A stretch of 33,364 nt of DNA. Origin: an uncultured Candidatus Actinomarina sp. GTDB taxonomy: Bacteria; Actinomycetota; Acidimicrobiia; Actinomarinales; Actinomarinaceae. The position numbers and the translations under genes are program-made. The DNA is taken from positions 1-33,364 of the forward strand of contig CACLRL010000011.1 in NCBI GenBank assembly GCA_902609285.1, given 5' to 3'. The notes under the pieces were generated by a model. That model was not told the DNA's origin. It saw only the letters and a program-made list of their open reading frames with translations, and ran no database searches. This document shows positions 26,137-33,364 of the stretch, piece after piece. Position 1 is the first letter of the stretch, and each line of letters begins with the position of its first letter.

Positions 26137-26731
26137 AAATTTCATTATCGCTGGAGCTGTTGTACTTGTACTGGGTCTAGCTATTGCAATTGGTGTGACT
26201 TTAAGTTCTGAACCAGTAGCTGCTGGACTCCCTGAGGGTGAGATCAACGTTGATGGAGAATTTCTTCCTCAATATGCTGGAGAAAATGATGACAACATTG
26301 CACTTGGGCTTTCGGCACCAACATTTTCAGCACCAGATCAAAATTCAGAAATTTTTAACTTAGAAAAAAATGGAAATTCTAAAGCATTATTGTTTTTAGC
26401 TCACTGGTGTCCTCATTGTCAACGAGAAGTTCCTGTAGTTCAAAGCTTTATTGATTCAAATGGCGTTCCACCAGGAATCGATGTCATAGCAGTTGCTACA
26501 TCTATTGACAGAGGAAGAGATAATTATCCTCCTCAAGAATGGTTAGAACGTGAGGGTTGGAGTGAAACCCAAATTTATGATTTAGATCGTGAAATTGGGG
26601 AAGCTTACGGACTTAATGCATTTCCTTATTGGGTATTTCTAGATAAAGACCTCAATGTTATTGCTAGAAGAACAGGAAACCTGCCGGAGGATATGGTTGG
26701 AGCCCTTCTTGTTCAACTTGCTAATCAATAA
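26129..26731 (+). CDS. Membrane-anchored thioredoxin-fold oxidoreductase (TlpA/DsbA-like) with CPHC active site
   Basis: N-terminal TM anchor, FLAHWCPHCQREVPVVQSF active site, NAFPYWVFLDKD cis-Pro loop. TTG start overlaps the dsbB-like stop. Confidence 0.9.
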   Translation: MSKNFIIAGAVVLVLGLAIAIGVTLSSEPVAAGLPEGEINVDGEFLPQYAGENDDNIALGLSAPTFSAPDQNSEIFNLEKNGNSKALLFLAHWCPHCQREVPVVQSFIDSNGVPPGIDVIAVATSIDRGRDNYPPQEWLEREGWSETQIYDLDREIGEAYGLNAFPYWVFLDKDLNVIARRTGNLPEDMVGALLVQLANQ

Positions 26732-26732
26732 T

Positions 26733-27362
26733 TTAATTGTTATTTTCAAAAACTCCCAAATAAACAAACCCAAAAAGGCCAGTTCTTTTTAACATCTTTT
26801 TTTCTAAATTTATATCAGTTAACAAATCTTCAGGTGGTGGAAGCTTATCTAAGGAAAAGTGTAAAAATCTATATTCTCTCAGATTAAATGTAATCAATCC
26901 AATCAAATGCAAAACGATGTAAGTTCCAATTTTATGAAATCGTTTAAGGATACTATTACGAGGTCTTGACATATCTAGTATTATAAATTTTCCATCTTTT
27001 TTTAAAACTCTTGAAACTTCACTAAAAGTTTTATCAATATTGTCAACATTTCTTAATACGAAACAACAAAATATATTGTCAAAGTAATTATTATCAAAAG
27101 GTAAATTTTCACTTATGCCGATCACTTTATTTTGAAATTTATTTAACGACAACATATTTTCATCAGGATCTAGAGCTACGACATCAAACCCTTTGAGATC
27201 CTCATATGATGCCCCTGTACCACTACCGAGATCAAGGACATTTCCAGGTTTAAGATTTGTAGCAGCTTGACGACGCCATGATTTATCAAATCCAAATGTT
27301 ATCAATGAATTGATGAAGTCGTAAAATTTATGAATGTTTGAAAAGTTAGCAGATTTGTTCAA
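26733..27362 (-). CDS. Demethylmenaquinone methyltransferase (UbiE/MenG family)
   Basis: VLDLGSGTGASYEDL SAM motif, LPFDNNYFDNIFCCFVLRNV, REYRFLHFSLDKLPPPEDLL. TTG start abuts the upstream menA-fusion stop. Confidence 0.88.
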   Translation of the reverse strand: MNKSANFSNIHKFYDFINSLITFGFDKSWRRQAATNLKPGNVLDLGSGTGASYEDLKGFDVVALDPDENMLSLNKFQNKVIGISENLPFDNNYFDNIFCCFVLRNVDNIDKTFSEVSRVLKKDGKFIILDMSRPRNSILKRFHKIGTYIVLHLIGLITFNLREYRFLHFSLDKLPPPEDLLTDINLEKKMLKRTGLFGFVYLGVFENNN

Positions 27363-28880
27363 TTAAATTAGATATGCAACAGCAAGTAATAATCCTGTTA
27401 CAAAGTGTATGCCAATAGTTGAAACGTTTACAAGCAATAATTCATAAGGTACCTTTTGCCTATCAGCATTAGGATTATTCCATTTAATCATCCACTCATC
27501 AGCCATTTTGAATGCTTTCCAAACTAATGCCACAGGTAGCAAAGCAATGAAAGCATAAACAGTTCCAAACTCCGTGAAAAAGCTTAGGATACTAATTAAT
27601 CCAACGGAGAGAAAGGCTTCGATCATAAACTGTTTGTATAAAGATAATGGTTTTTCAAGTCTCATCCAACCATCATTTACGGCTGTTCTAACTACCCAGG
27701 TATTTTTACCAACTGCAGCGTCTGAGGGTGCGTCTTGAAACTGATTTATCCAAACTATGAGCATTACCAATAGTGCAATAGGTATTGAAGCAAGTAATGC
27801 TTCAGCCCAATTCCAAAGTGATAAATCATTATTATGCATAGGAAATGTTAGAACATAGTGTGCTCCCATTACCATCACAGGACCAAATCCGAGTGCTATT
27901 GCAATTTCTCCAAAACCTTTATATCCAAGCCTCACAGGATCTCCTGTATATCCTAATGCAAGAAAAGTTCCAAGAACTCCAGTCCATAATATAGGTGTAT
28001 TTCCAAATATATAACCACTTATTTGTTGATTAATATAGAGTCCTATACCGATCGTTCCAAGAATACTTACTAAGGCCGTAATTAAAACTTGTCCAGGAGT
28101 CATTAAACCAACTTGAATTACCCTACTACCTCCGTTGAATGGACTAGCAACCTTATTTATTTCATCAGCACTAGATGTATGGTCAAAATAATCGTTAGAA
28201 GCGTTTGTTGCTATCTGTGCTAAACATGCACCACCAAGAACAAGCCAAAACATATTCCATGACCACGTACTATTTAAATTTTCTGATTTCAGATCATTCC
28301 AAGCAACGGATGCGCCAATTAATATAGGTGCAATAGTTGCAGTGAGAAAGGGGGCTCTTACAGTACGTAGCCACAGACCAATTCTTTTCAACGCTAGTTT
28401 AAATGTGAATTTTACAGCTGAGGTTTTATTACTTGGGTATGTTCTCCACTCAAATTGTTCTTCTTGATAAAAATCTACATATTTTATTGTTATTGGTTTT
28501 ATGCGGTAATAACCAACAACGTCATTTTCTTTTAAAAAGTCATCTTCCATATATTCTTTGAATGCCTCAGTTGTAGATAAAACCATTTCATACGCTTTTT
28601 CTTTTTCTTGTTCATCTTTTATTTTGTAACATTCACCATCAATCTGAAGGCCTTTAATTCCTTCTTGTCCTTTTGGCCATATCACTACGTGCACTCTTGG
28701 ATTCAAACGAATTTGCTCTGCTTTTCTTGTCGGGTTAAAGGTAAAAAATACAAGATCCTCACCATCGCGAGCATAGAAAACTGATGCACCTGAGGAATTT
28801 CCACCAACACTTGTTGCTATGAACATTCTGTCAGCAGAATCTAAAACATCTTCAATTTTTTTATCAAGAACATCATTCAT
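27363..28880 (-). CDS. Fusion protein: N-terminal PNPOx-like split beta-barrel (flavin-binding family) domain plus C-terminal MenA/UbiA-type prenyltransferase
   Basis: N-terminus: MFIATSVGGNSSGASVFYARDGEDLVFFTFNPTRKAEQIRLNPRVHVVIWP. C-terminus: NASNDYFDHTSSAD, YTGDPVRLGYKGFGEIAIALGFGPVMVMG, QFQDAPSDAAVGKNT. One uninterrupted 505-aa ORF. Confidence 0.87.
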   Translation of the reverse strand: MNDVLDKKIEDVLDSADRMFIATSVGGNSSGASVFYARDGEDLVFFTFNPTRKAEQIRLNPRVHVVIWPKGQEGIKGLQIDGECYKIKDEQEKEKAYEMVLSTTEAFKEYMEDDFLKENDVVGYYRIKPITIKYVDFYQEEQFEWRTYPSNKTSAVKFTFKLALKRIGLWLRTVRAPFLTATIAPILIGASVAWNDLKSENLNSTWSWNMFWLVLGGACLAQIATNASNDYFDHTSSADEINKVASPFNGGSRVIQVGLMTPGQVLITALVSILGTIGIGLYINQQISGYIFGNTPILWTGVLGTFLALGYTGDPVRLGYKGFGEIAIALGFGPVMVMGAHYVLTFPMHNNDLSLWNWAEALLASIPIALLVMLIVWINQFQDAPSDAAVGKNTWVVRTAVNDGWMRLEKPLSLYKQFMIEAFLSVGLISILSFFTEFGTVYAFIALLPVALVWKAFKMADEWMIKWNNPNADRQKVPYELLLVNVSTIGIHFVTGLLLAVAYLI

Positions 28881-28899
28881 GGTAAAAAGGTTAATATGC

Positions 28900-28917
28900 T
28901 TGTGAAATAATGCACAA
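28900..28917. promoter_or_regulatory. CRP/GlxR-like palindrome in the menA-fusion/ABC exporter divergent region
   Basis: TTGTGAAATAATGCACAA; TGTGA-N6-GCACA differs by one position from the actinobacterial GlxR/CRP consensus TGTGANNTANNTCACA. Confidence 0.4.
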
Positions 28918-28959
28918 AGTCCTTACTGTTTATTTGTTATCCATTTAATATTGTTAAGT

Positions 28960-30720
28960 ATGTTTGATGTGTTCAAAACTTCTGAGTTTAAAAAAGCTTT
29001 AAGATTCTATATTGAAGAAGTAAAAAACAATAGAAAGCATTTTCTCATATCTATGTTTTCTGCAATCATTTGGTGTTTTTTAGTCATTCTTCATCCATAT
29101 CTAATTAAGCGAATTGTTGATGATGGAATTGTTGCAAGTGATCAACAAGTTATAATCGTTTTTCTTTCCTTCTTAGTAGCAATTGGTTACGTGAGAGCCG
29201 CATCTATTGGGGTAAGAAGATATTTTAGTATGTCAGTCTCGTTTAATGTTGAAGCTGAGATCAGAAATACTATTTTTGGACACATGCAAAGATTAGCTTT
29301 TAAATATCATGACAAAGTTCCTACAGGCGAGTTAATGGCAAGAGCATCAAGTGATGCATCTCAAGTTAGACTTGCTTTTGCAATTGCTCCTTTAGCAACA
29401 GCTAATGTTTTTCTTTTATTATTACTTAGTGTCACACTTGTTTCTATTGATTTTATTTTAGGATTAATAGTCCTACTATCGATTCCTTTAGTTCTTTATA
29501 TAGCCGGAAACTTTGCGTCAAGAGCAATGGAAGTATCTTTGAAGGTCAAAGAGGCTGAGGCAGAAATGACGACCGAAGTTGAAGAACAACTTGGGGGCAT
29601 CAGAGTAGTAAAAGCTTTTGGAAATGAAGATGAAGCTTCTATAAAGGTCGAGAGATCTATTGAAAAGATTTATGAAACATCTGTAAATTTCCTGCATTTA
29701 CGAACAAGATTTGTCCCTTTGTTTGAATTAATACCAATGATTATTACATTAGTAGTTCTTTTATTGGGTGGTTATTTAGCAATAAATGAATTTATTACTT
29801 TAGGAGATTTTATAGCTTTTACACAATACGTAATTTTATTAATTTGGCCCCTCAGAATTACAGCATGGTTTTTATCAGAAATACCATCAAGTGTCTCAGC
29901 TGGAAATAGAATTTTAGAATTATTAGATGAGCAACCATCGATAATAAATAATGATGAGCTATTAGAATTTCCTACTGATGGAAATGGAACTATAGAATTT
30001 GAAAATGTTGATTTTAGTTACGGAAATGATACGATTTTTAATGAACTTTCGTTCAAAGTAGAAGGACAAAAAACTATTGCTATTGTTGGAGCAACAGGAT
30101 CGGGAAAATCAACTTTGTCATATCTTCTTCCAAGGCTTTATGATGTCAAATCTGGAACAATAAAAATTGATAATGTTGATATTAAAAAAATTAAACTAGA
30201 TGATTTAAGAAATAATGTAAGTTTAGCTTTTGAAGAAAGTTTTTTATTTTCAAATTCTGCCAAGGACAACATTGCCATAGGTTCAATTGAAGCATCACAG
30301 CAAGAAGTCGAAGAGGCTGCAATCATTGCAAAAGCTCATGAATTCATTTCTCAATTACCTGAAACCTATGAAACCAAAGTAGGCGAGAGAGGTTATGGTT
30401 TATCTGGAGGGCAAAGGCAAAGAATTGCACTTGCTAGAGCAATTGTTAGAAATCCAAAAATATTAATACTAGATGATGCACTTTCAGCGGTTGATGCTTC
30501 TACAGAAGAAGAAATAAGAAATGAACTACAAAAAGTCATGAATAAAATGACAACTTTAATTATTACAAATCGTGTGCCTACAATTGAGCTTTGTGACGAG
30601 GTATTATTTATTGAAGATGGAAAAATTAGAGCGCAAGGTAAACATGAAGATATTCTTAACAAAGTTAAGTCTTACAGAAGCTTATTTCTAGAACAAGAGA
30701 AAGCATCAAAATTAAATTGA
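28960..30720 (+). CDS. ABC exporter half-transporter (TMD-NBD), degenerate-site subunit of a heterodimer
   Basis: ATGSGKST Walker A, LSGGQRQRIALARAIV signature, ILILDDALSAVD (Glu->Asp), IITNRV (switch His->Asn). ATG 28960 preferred over TTG 28951. Confidence 0.92.
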   Translation: MFDVFKTSEFKKALRFYIEEVKNNRKHFLISMFSAIIWCFLVILHPYLIKRIVDDGIVASDQQVIIVFLSFLVAIGYVRAASIGVRRYFSMSVSFNVEAEIRNTIFGHMQRLAFKYHDKVPTGELMARASSDASQVRLAFAIAPLATANVFLLLLLSVTLVSIDFILGLIVLLSIPLVLYIAGNFASRAMEVSLKVKEAEAEMTTEVEEQLGGIRVVKAFGNEDEASIKVERSIEKIYETSVNFLHLRTRFVPLFELIPMIITLVVLLLGGYLAINEFITLGDFIAFTQYVILLIWPLRITAWFLSEIPSSVSAGNRILELLDEQPSIINNDELLEFPTDGNGTIEFENVDFSYGNDTIFNELSFKVEGQKTIAIVGATGSGKSTLSYLLPRLYDVKSGTIKIDNVDIKKIKLDDLRNNVSLAFEESFLFSNSAKDNIAIGSIEASQQEVEEAAIIAKAHEFISQLPETYETKVGERGYGLSGGQRQRIALARAIVRNPKILILDDALSAVDASTEEEIRNELQKVMNKMTTLIITNRVPTIELCDEVLFIEDGKIRAQGKHEDILNKVKSYRSLFLEQEKASKLN

Positions 30721-32444
30721 AAGATAAAACATTTTCTCGATCATTGAAACTTGTCCCAGAGGTTAGAAACAAATTCATAATAAGTTCTTTAATCGCTTTA
30801 TTCGCTACAGCAATAAGAATGGTTGGACCATATTTGATAAGAAATGGAATAGATGGTGGTGTAACAGAATCAGATTATGGATATGTATTACAACAATCGT
30901 TTTACTACTTTCTAACTCTCGTTTTGTTATATTTTGTAACAAGTCAAGCTCTACTTTATATCGGTATGGTTGGCGAGACATATGTAAAAAGGGTTAGAGA
31001 GAAATTATTTAGGCATATGTCATCTCTTGATATAAATTATTTTGAAAAAAATAAGACTGGAGTTTTAGTTGCAAGATTAACATCTGATATGCAAAGCTTG
31101 ACTGAATTTGCAAAAGAAGGTGCAAGTAGTGTGTTAACTGCCTTGCTAACAATATTTGGAGCTGTAATAGCGGTATTTATTGTCGATGTGCAACTTTCAA
31201 TATTAGCTTTTGTAGTTATGCCAATATTGGCTATTGCTACAAAAATATTCAGAAATTATGCAGATACTACTTATTGGGAAGTTAGAGAATGGATAGGACA
31301 GGTACTTTCTTCATTACAGGAAGGTATATCGGGAGTTAGAGTAATTCAAGCTTATACAGATGAAGATACCCAAATAAAAAGATTTAAAAAAGTAAATAAA
31401 GAACATTTCAAAGCAAATATGAGATCAGCAAGAAATATTGCTGTTTACTTTCCATTTCTTGAATTCACCAGGGTTTCCTCTATTGCTACTGTGTTGTGGT
31501 TTGGCTCACAAAGAATATCTGAGGGAACACTCTCTGTTGGCGAATTGGTTGCTCTTTTATTTTATTTGAACTACTTTTTTGATCCGTTAATTCAATTGTC
31601 ATTTAATTACGATACTTTAAGATCTGCTGGCTCATCTATGAAGAAAGTTTTCTCAATTCTTGATGAACAACCTAATTTAAGTAAGAAAGGGGAAAAATTT
31701 CCAGATACTTCTCCTGAAAATGCTGTCGAGTTTGACAATGTTAAATTTTCATATGGAAGAGAAAACGTATTACATGAAGTATCTTTTTCTATTAATAAAG
31801 GAGAGAAAATTGCAATAGTTGGAGAGACTGGTGCAGGAAAAAGTACGATTGCTAAATTAATCCTTCGATTTTATTTACCTACTGGTGGAGCAATGAAATA
31901 TTTTGGAATTGACTCTAAAGAAGTTGATGAAGAATGGGTTAGAAATAATGTTGCATTTGTTCCACAAGAGAGCTTTTTATTCAGAGGAACAATCAGAGAA
32001 AATTTAAATTATTCACAGCCAGATGTTACCTCGTTAGAAGAAGAACTTGCATCAATTGGTGTTCTTGACTGGTTTGATAGATATGAGAAAAAATTAGATC
32101 AAGAGGTAGGTGAAAGAGGTGGAAATATATCAGCCGGTGAAAGACAATTTGTTGCTTTATTAAGAGCAGTTTTAGCAAAAAGAAAAATTATTGTCTTTGA
32201 TGAAGCAACTGCAAATTTAGATATAGAGTCTGAATCATCGATACTTGATGCAACTGAAAAACTTTTAACATTTCAGACATCAATAGTTATTGCACACAGA
32301 CTTGAAACTGTACTTAATGCAGAAAAAATTATAGTCATGGAAAACGGTAATCTAACTGGATTTGATAGTCATGAAAATTTATTAAAAGATAATCAGACGT
32401 ACAAAGATCTTTTTTCTGCTTGGAATCTAGTTAACGAGAGTTAA
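30717..32444 (+). CDS. ABC exporter half-transporter (TMD-NBD), partner subunit with canonical Walker B/H-loop and degenerate signature
   Basis: ETGAGKST, VPQESFLF, ISAGERQFVALLRAVL signature, IIVFDEATANLD, IVIAHRL. TTG start overlaps the upstream stop (TTGA). Confidence 0.92.
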   Translation: MKDKTFSRSLKLVPEVRNKFIISSLIALFATAIRMVGPYLIRNGIDGGVTESDYGYVLQQSFYYFLTLVLLYFVTSQALLYIGMVGETYVKRVREKLFRHMSSLDINYFEKNKTGVLVARLTSDMQSLTEFAKEGASSVLTALLTIFGAVIAVFIVDVQLSILAFVVMPILAIATKIFRNYADTTYWEVREWIGQVLSSLQEGISGVRVIQAYTDEDTQIKRFKKVNKEHFKANMRSARNIAVYFPFLEFTRVSSIATVLWFGSQRISEGTLSVGELVALLFYLNYFFDPLIQLSFNYDTLRSAGSSMKKVFSILDEQPNLSKKGEKFPDTSPENAVEFDNVKFSYGRENVLHEVSFSINKGEKIAIVGETGAGKSTIAKLILRFYLPTGGAMKYFGIDSKEVDEEWVRNNVAFVPQESFLFRGTIRENLNYSQPDVTSLEEELASIGVLDWFDRYEKKLDQEVGERGGNISAGERQFVALLRAVLAKRKIIVFDEATANLDIESESSILDATEKLLTFQTSIVIAHRLETVLNAEKIIVMENGNLTGFDSHENLLKDNQTYKDLFSAWNLVNES

Positions 32445-33261
32445 TTCTTTTTTTAGCAAGATCACAGTAATCATTATTTACCTCATAGCCTACATAGTCT
32501 CTTTCTAAATTTTTTGCTGCTAGCCCTGTAGTTCCACTTCCAAAAAAAGGATCAAGAATAATTTCATTTTTATAAGAATAAAGATTAATAAATCGTTCAA
32601 CCAACTCTTCTGGGAATGGAGCAGGATGACCAATTTTTTTAGCTTTGGCAGGAAGAATATTCCATATTGAGAGAGTAGAGTCCATAAACTCTTCTTTTTC
32701 AATTGTTGATTCACCTTCTTTATTTCTATTCATTGACTCTTTTGAGAACACTAAGCAATACTCATGAAGATCACGTATTACTGGGTTTGATGCTGACAGC
32801 CAACTTCCCCAGGCAAAATTTGCATTTGCGCCCTTTGATTTTTGCCAAATAATCTCTCCACGCATAATGAAACCCAAATTTAAAAGTAGTTCTGTGAATT
32901 GATTAGAAAATGGAATATATGGCTTTCTTCCAAGATTTGCAACATTCACCACTAAACGACCCCCAGATTCGGTTACTCTGTAAACTTCCTCAAAACAAGA
33001 TTTCATCATCTTCCAATATTTTTTATCATCAAGATCAAGATCGCTTAATTTACCTACATTGTATGGAGGTGAAGTTATGGTTAGCGAGATACAATTGTCA
33101 ACGAGCTCACTCATATTTTCTGAACTTTTATTAAATATTCTATTTCGAATTTTTGATATGTTATTTTCTGTTTGCATATCGAAATTATTTTCTGTTTGAA
33201 ATTTGGAGACGAAACCTTTTCTAGATCCCGACCCTTCTTTAAAAACAGATTCTTTTGACAT
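32431..33261 (-). CDS. Site-specific DNA methyltransferase (beta-class m4C/m6A amino-methyltransferase)
   Basis: TSPPYN catalytic motif IV upstream of the DPFFGSGTTGLAA SAM-binding motif. Confidence 0.92.
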   Translation of the reverse strand: MSKESVFKEGSGSRKGFVSKFQTENNFDMQTENNISKIRNRIFNKSSENMSELVDNCISLTITSPPYNVGKLSDLDLDDKKYWKMMKSCFEEVYRVTESGGRLVVNVANLGRKPYIPFSNQFTELLLNLGFIMRGEIIWQKSKGANANFAWGSWLSASNPVIRDLHEYCLVFSKESMNRNKEGESTIEKEEFMDSTLSIWNILPAKAKKIGHPAPFPEELVERFINLYSYKNEIILDPFFGSGTTGLAAKNLERDYVGYEVNNDYCDLAKKRINSR

Positions 33262-33263
33262 TT

Positions 33264-33364
33264 TTAATCTTTGTTTATCTTTTTATGGCCAAAATCTATC
33301 TCTTCTTGGCTTTCTAACTCAAGTACGTTTTCAATAAGATTTCTATAATCTTCATGTTGTAAGT
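33264..33364 (-). CDS. Partial C-terminus of an unidentified gene directly upstream of the methyltransferase
   Basis: The minus strand reads ...LQHEDYRNLIENVLELESQEEIDFGHKKINKD*, with the stop 2 nt from the methyltransferase ATG. Only 32 codons are visible. Confidence 0.45.
   Translation of the reverse strand, partial: LQHEDYRNLIENVLELESQEEIDFGHKKINKD

Noticed and set aside
23269-28880. Retinal/carotenoid biosynthesis operon linked to rhodopsin
   Set aside because: No blh, crtE, crtB, crtI or crtY homologue is visible. The UbiA-family protein fits MenA (adjacent menG and MenA motifs) better than a lycopene elongase.
1-33364. CRISPR array, prophage, transposon or toxin–antitoxin module
   Set aside because: No regularly spaced repeats, transposase or integrase motifs, terminal repeats or recognisable toxin genes were seen.

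Overview
This is an AT-rich, very gene-dense bacterial chromosomal window. It is consistent with a streamlined marine actinobacterium of the Ca. Actinomarina type. Support comes from the actinobacterial order mazG–eno–ftsB/divIC-like–DUF501–ppx, with rplY–pth nearby, and from a marine-actinobacterial-type proton-pumping rhodopsin. From left to right it contains: a biotin-dependent acyl-CoA carboxylase module (biotin carboxylase/BCCP, BioY, carboxyltransferase) divergent from birA; a bi-domain dehydrogenase; csp; tRNA-Arg(CCT); an ABC-2 exporter; a housekeeping block (rplY, pth, pgsA, SDR, mazG, eno, ftsB-like, DUF501, ppx); tRNA-Leu(TAA); a CUT1 sugar ABC operon with two paralogous solute-binding proteins, an orphan secreted protein, a ROK kinase and a convergent MsmK-type ATPase; a class II-like photolyase; a rhodopsin with a palindromic upstream site; a DsbB/DsbA-like pair; menG plus an unusual PNPOx–MenA fusion; a heterodimeric ABC exporter with one degenerate site; and a DNA methyltransferase at the right edge. 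I see no CRISPR array, transposase or phage module. The points most worth a second look are the PNPOx–MenA fusion, the lac-operator-like palindrome at the rhodopsin promoter, the paralogous SBP pair with an orphan gene, the possible non-canonical (AUC) start of the sugar permease, and a GlxR/CRP-like site between the menaquinone and exporter operons. All identifications come from reading motifs, with no database searches.
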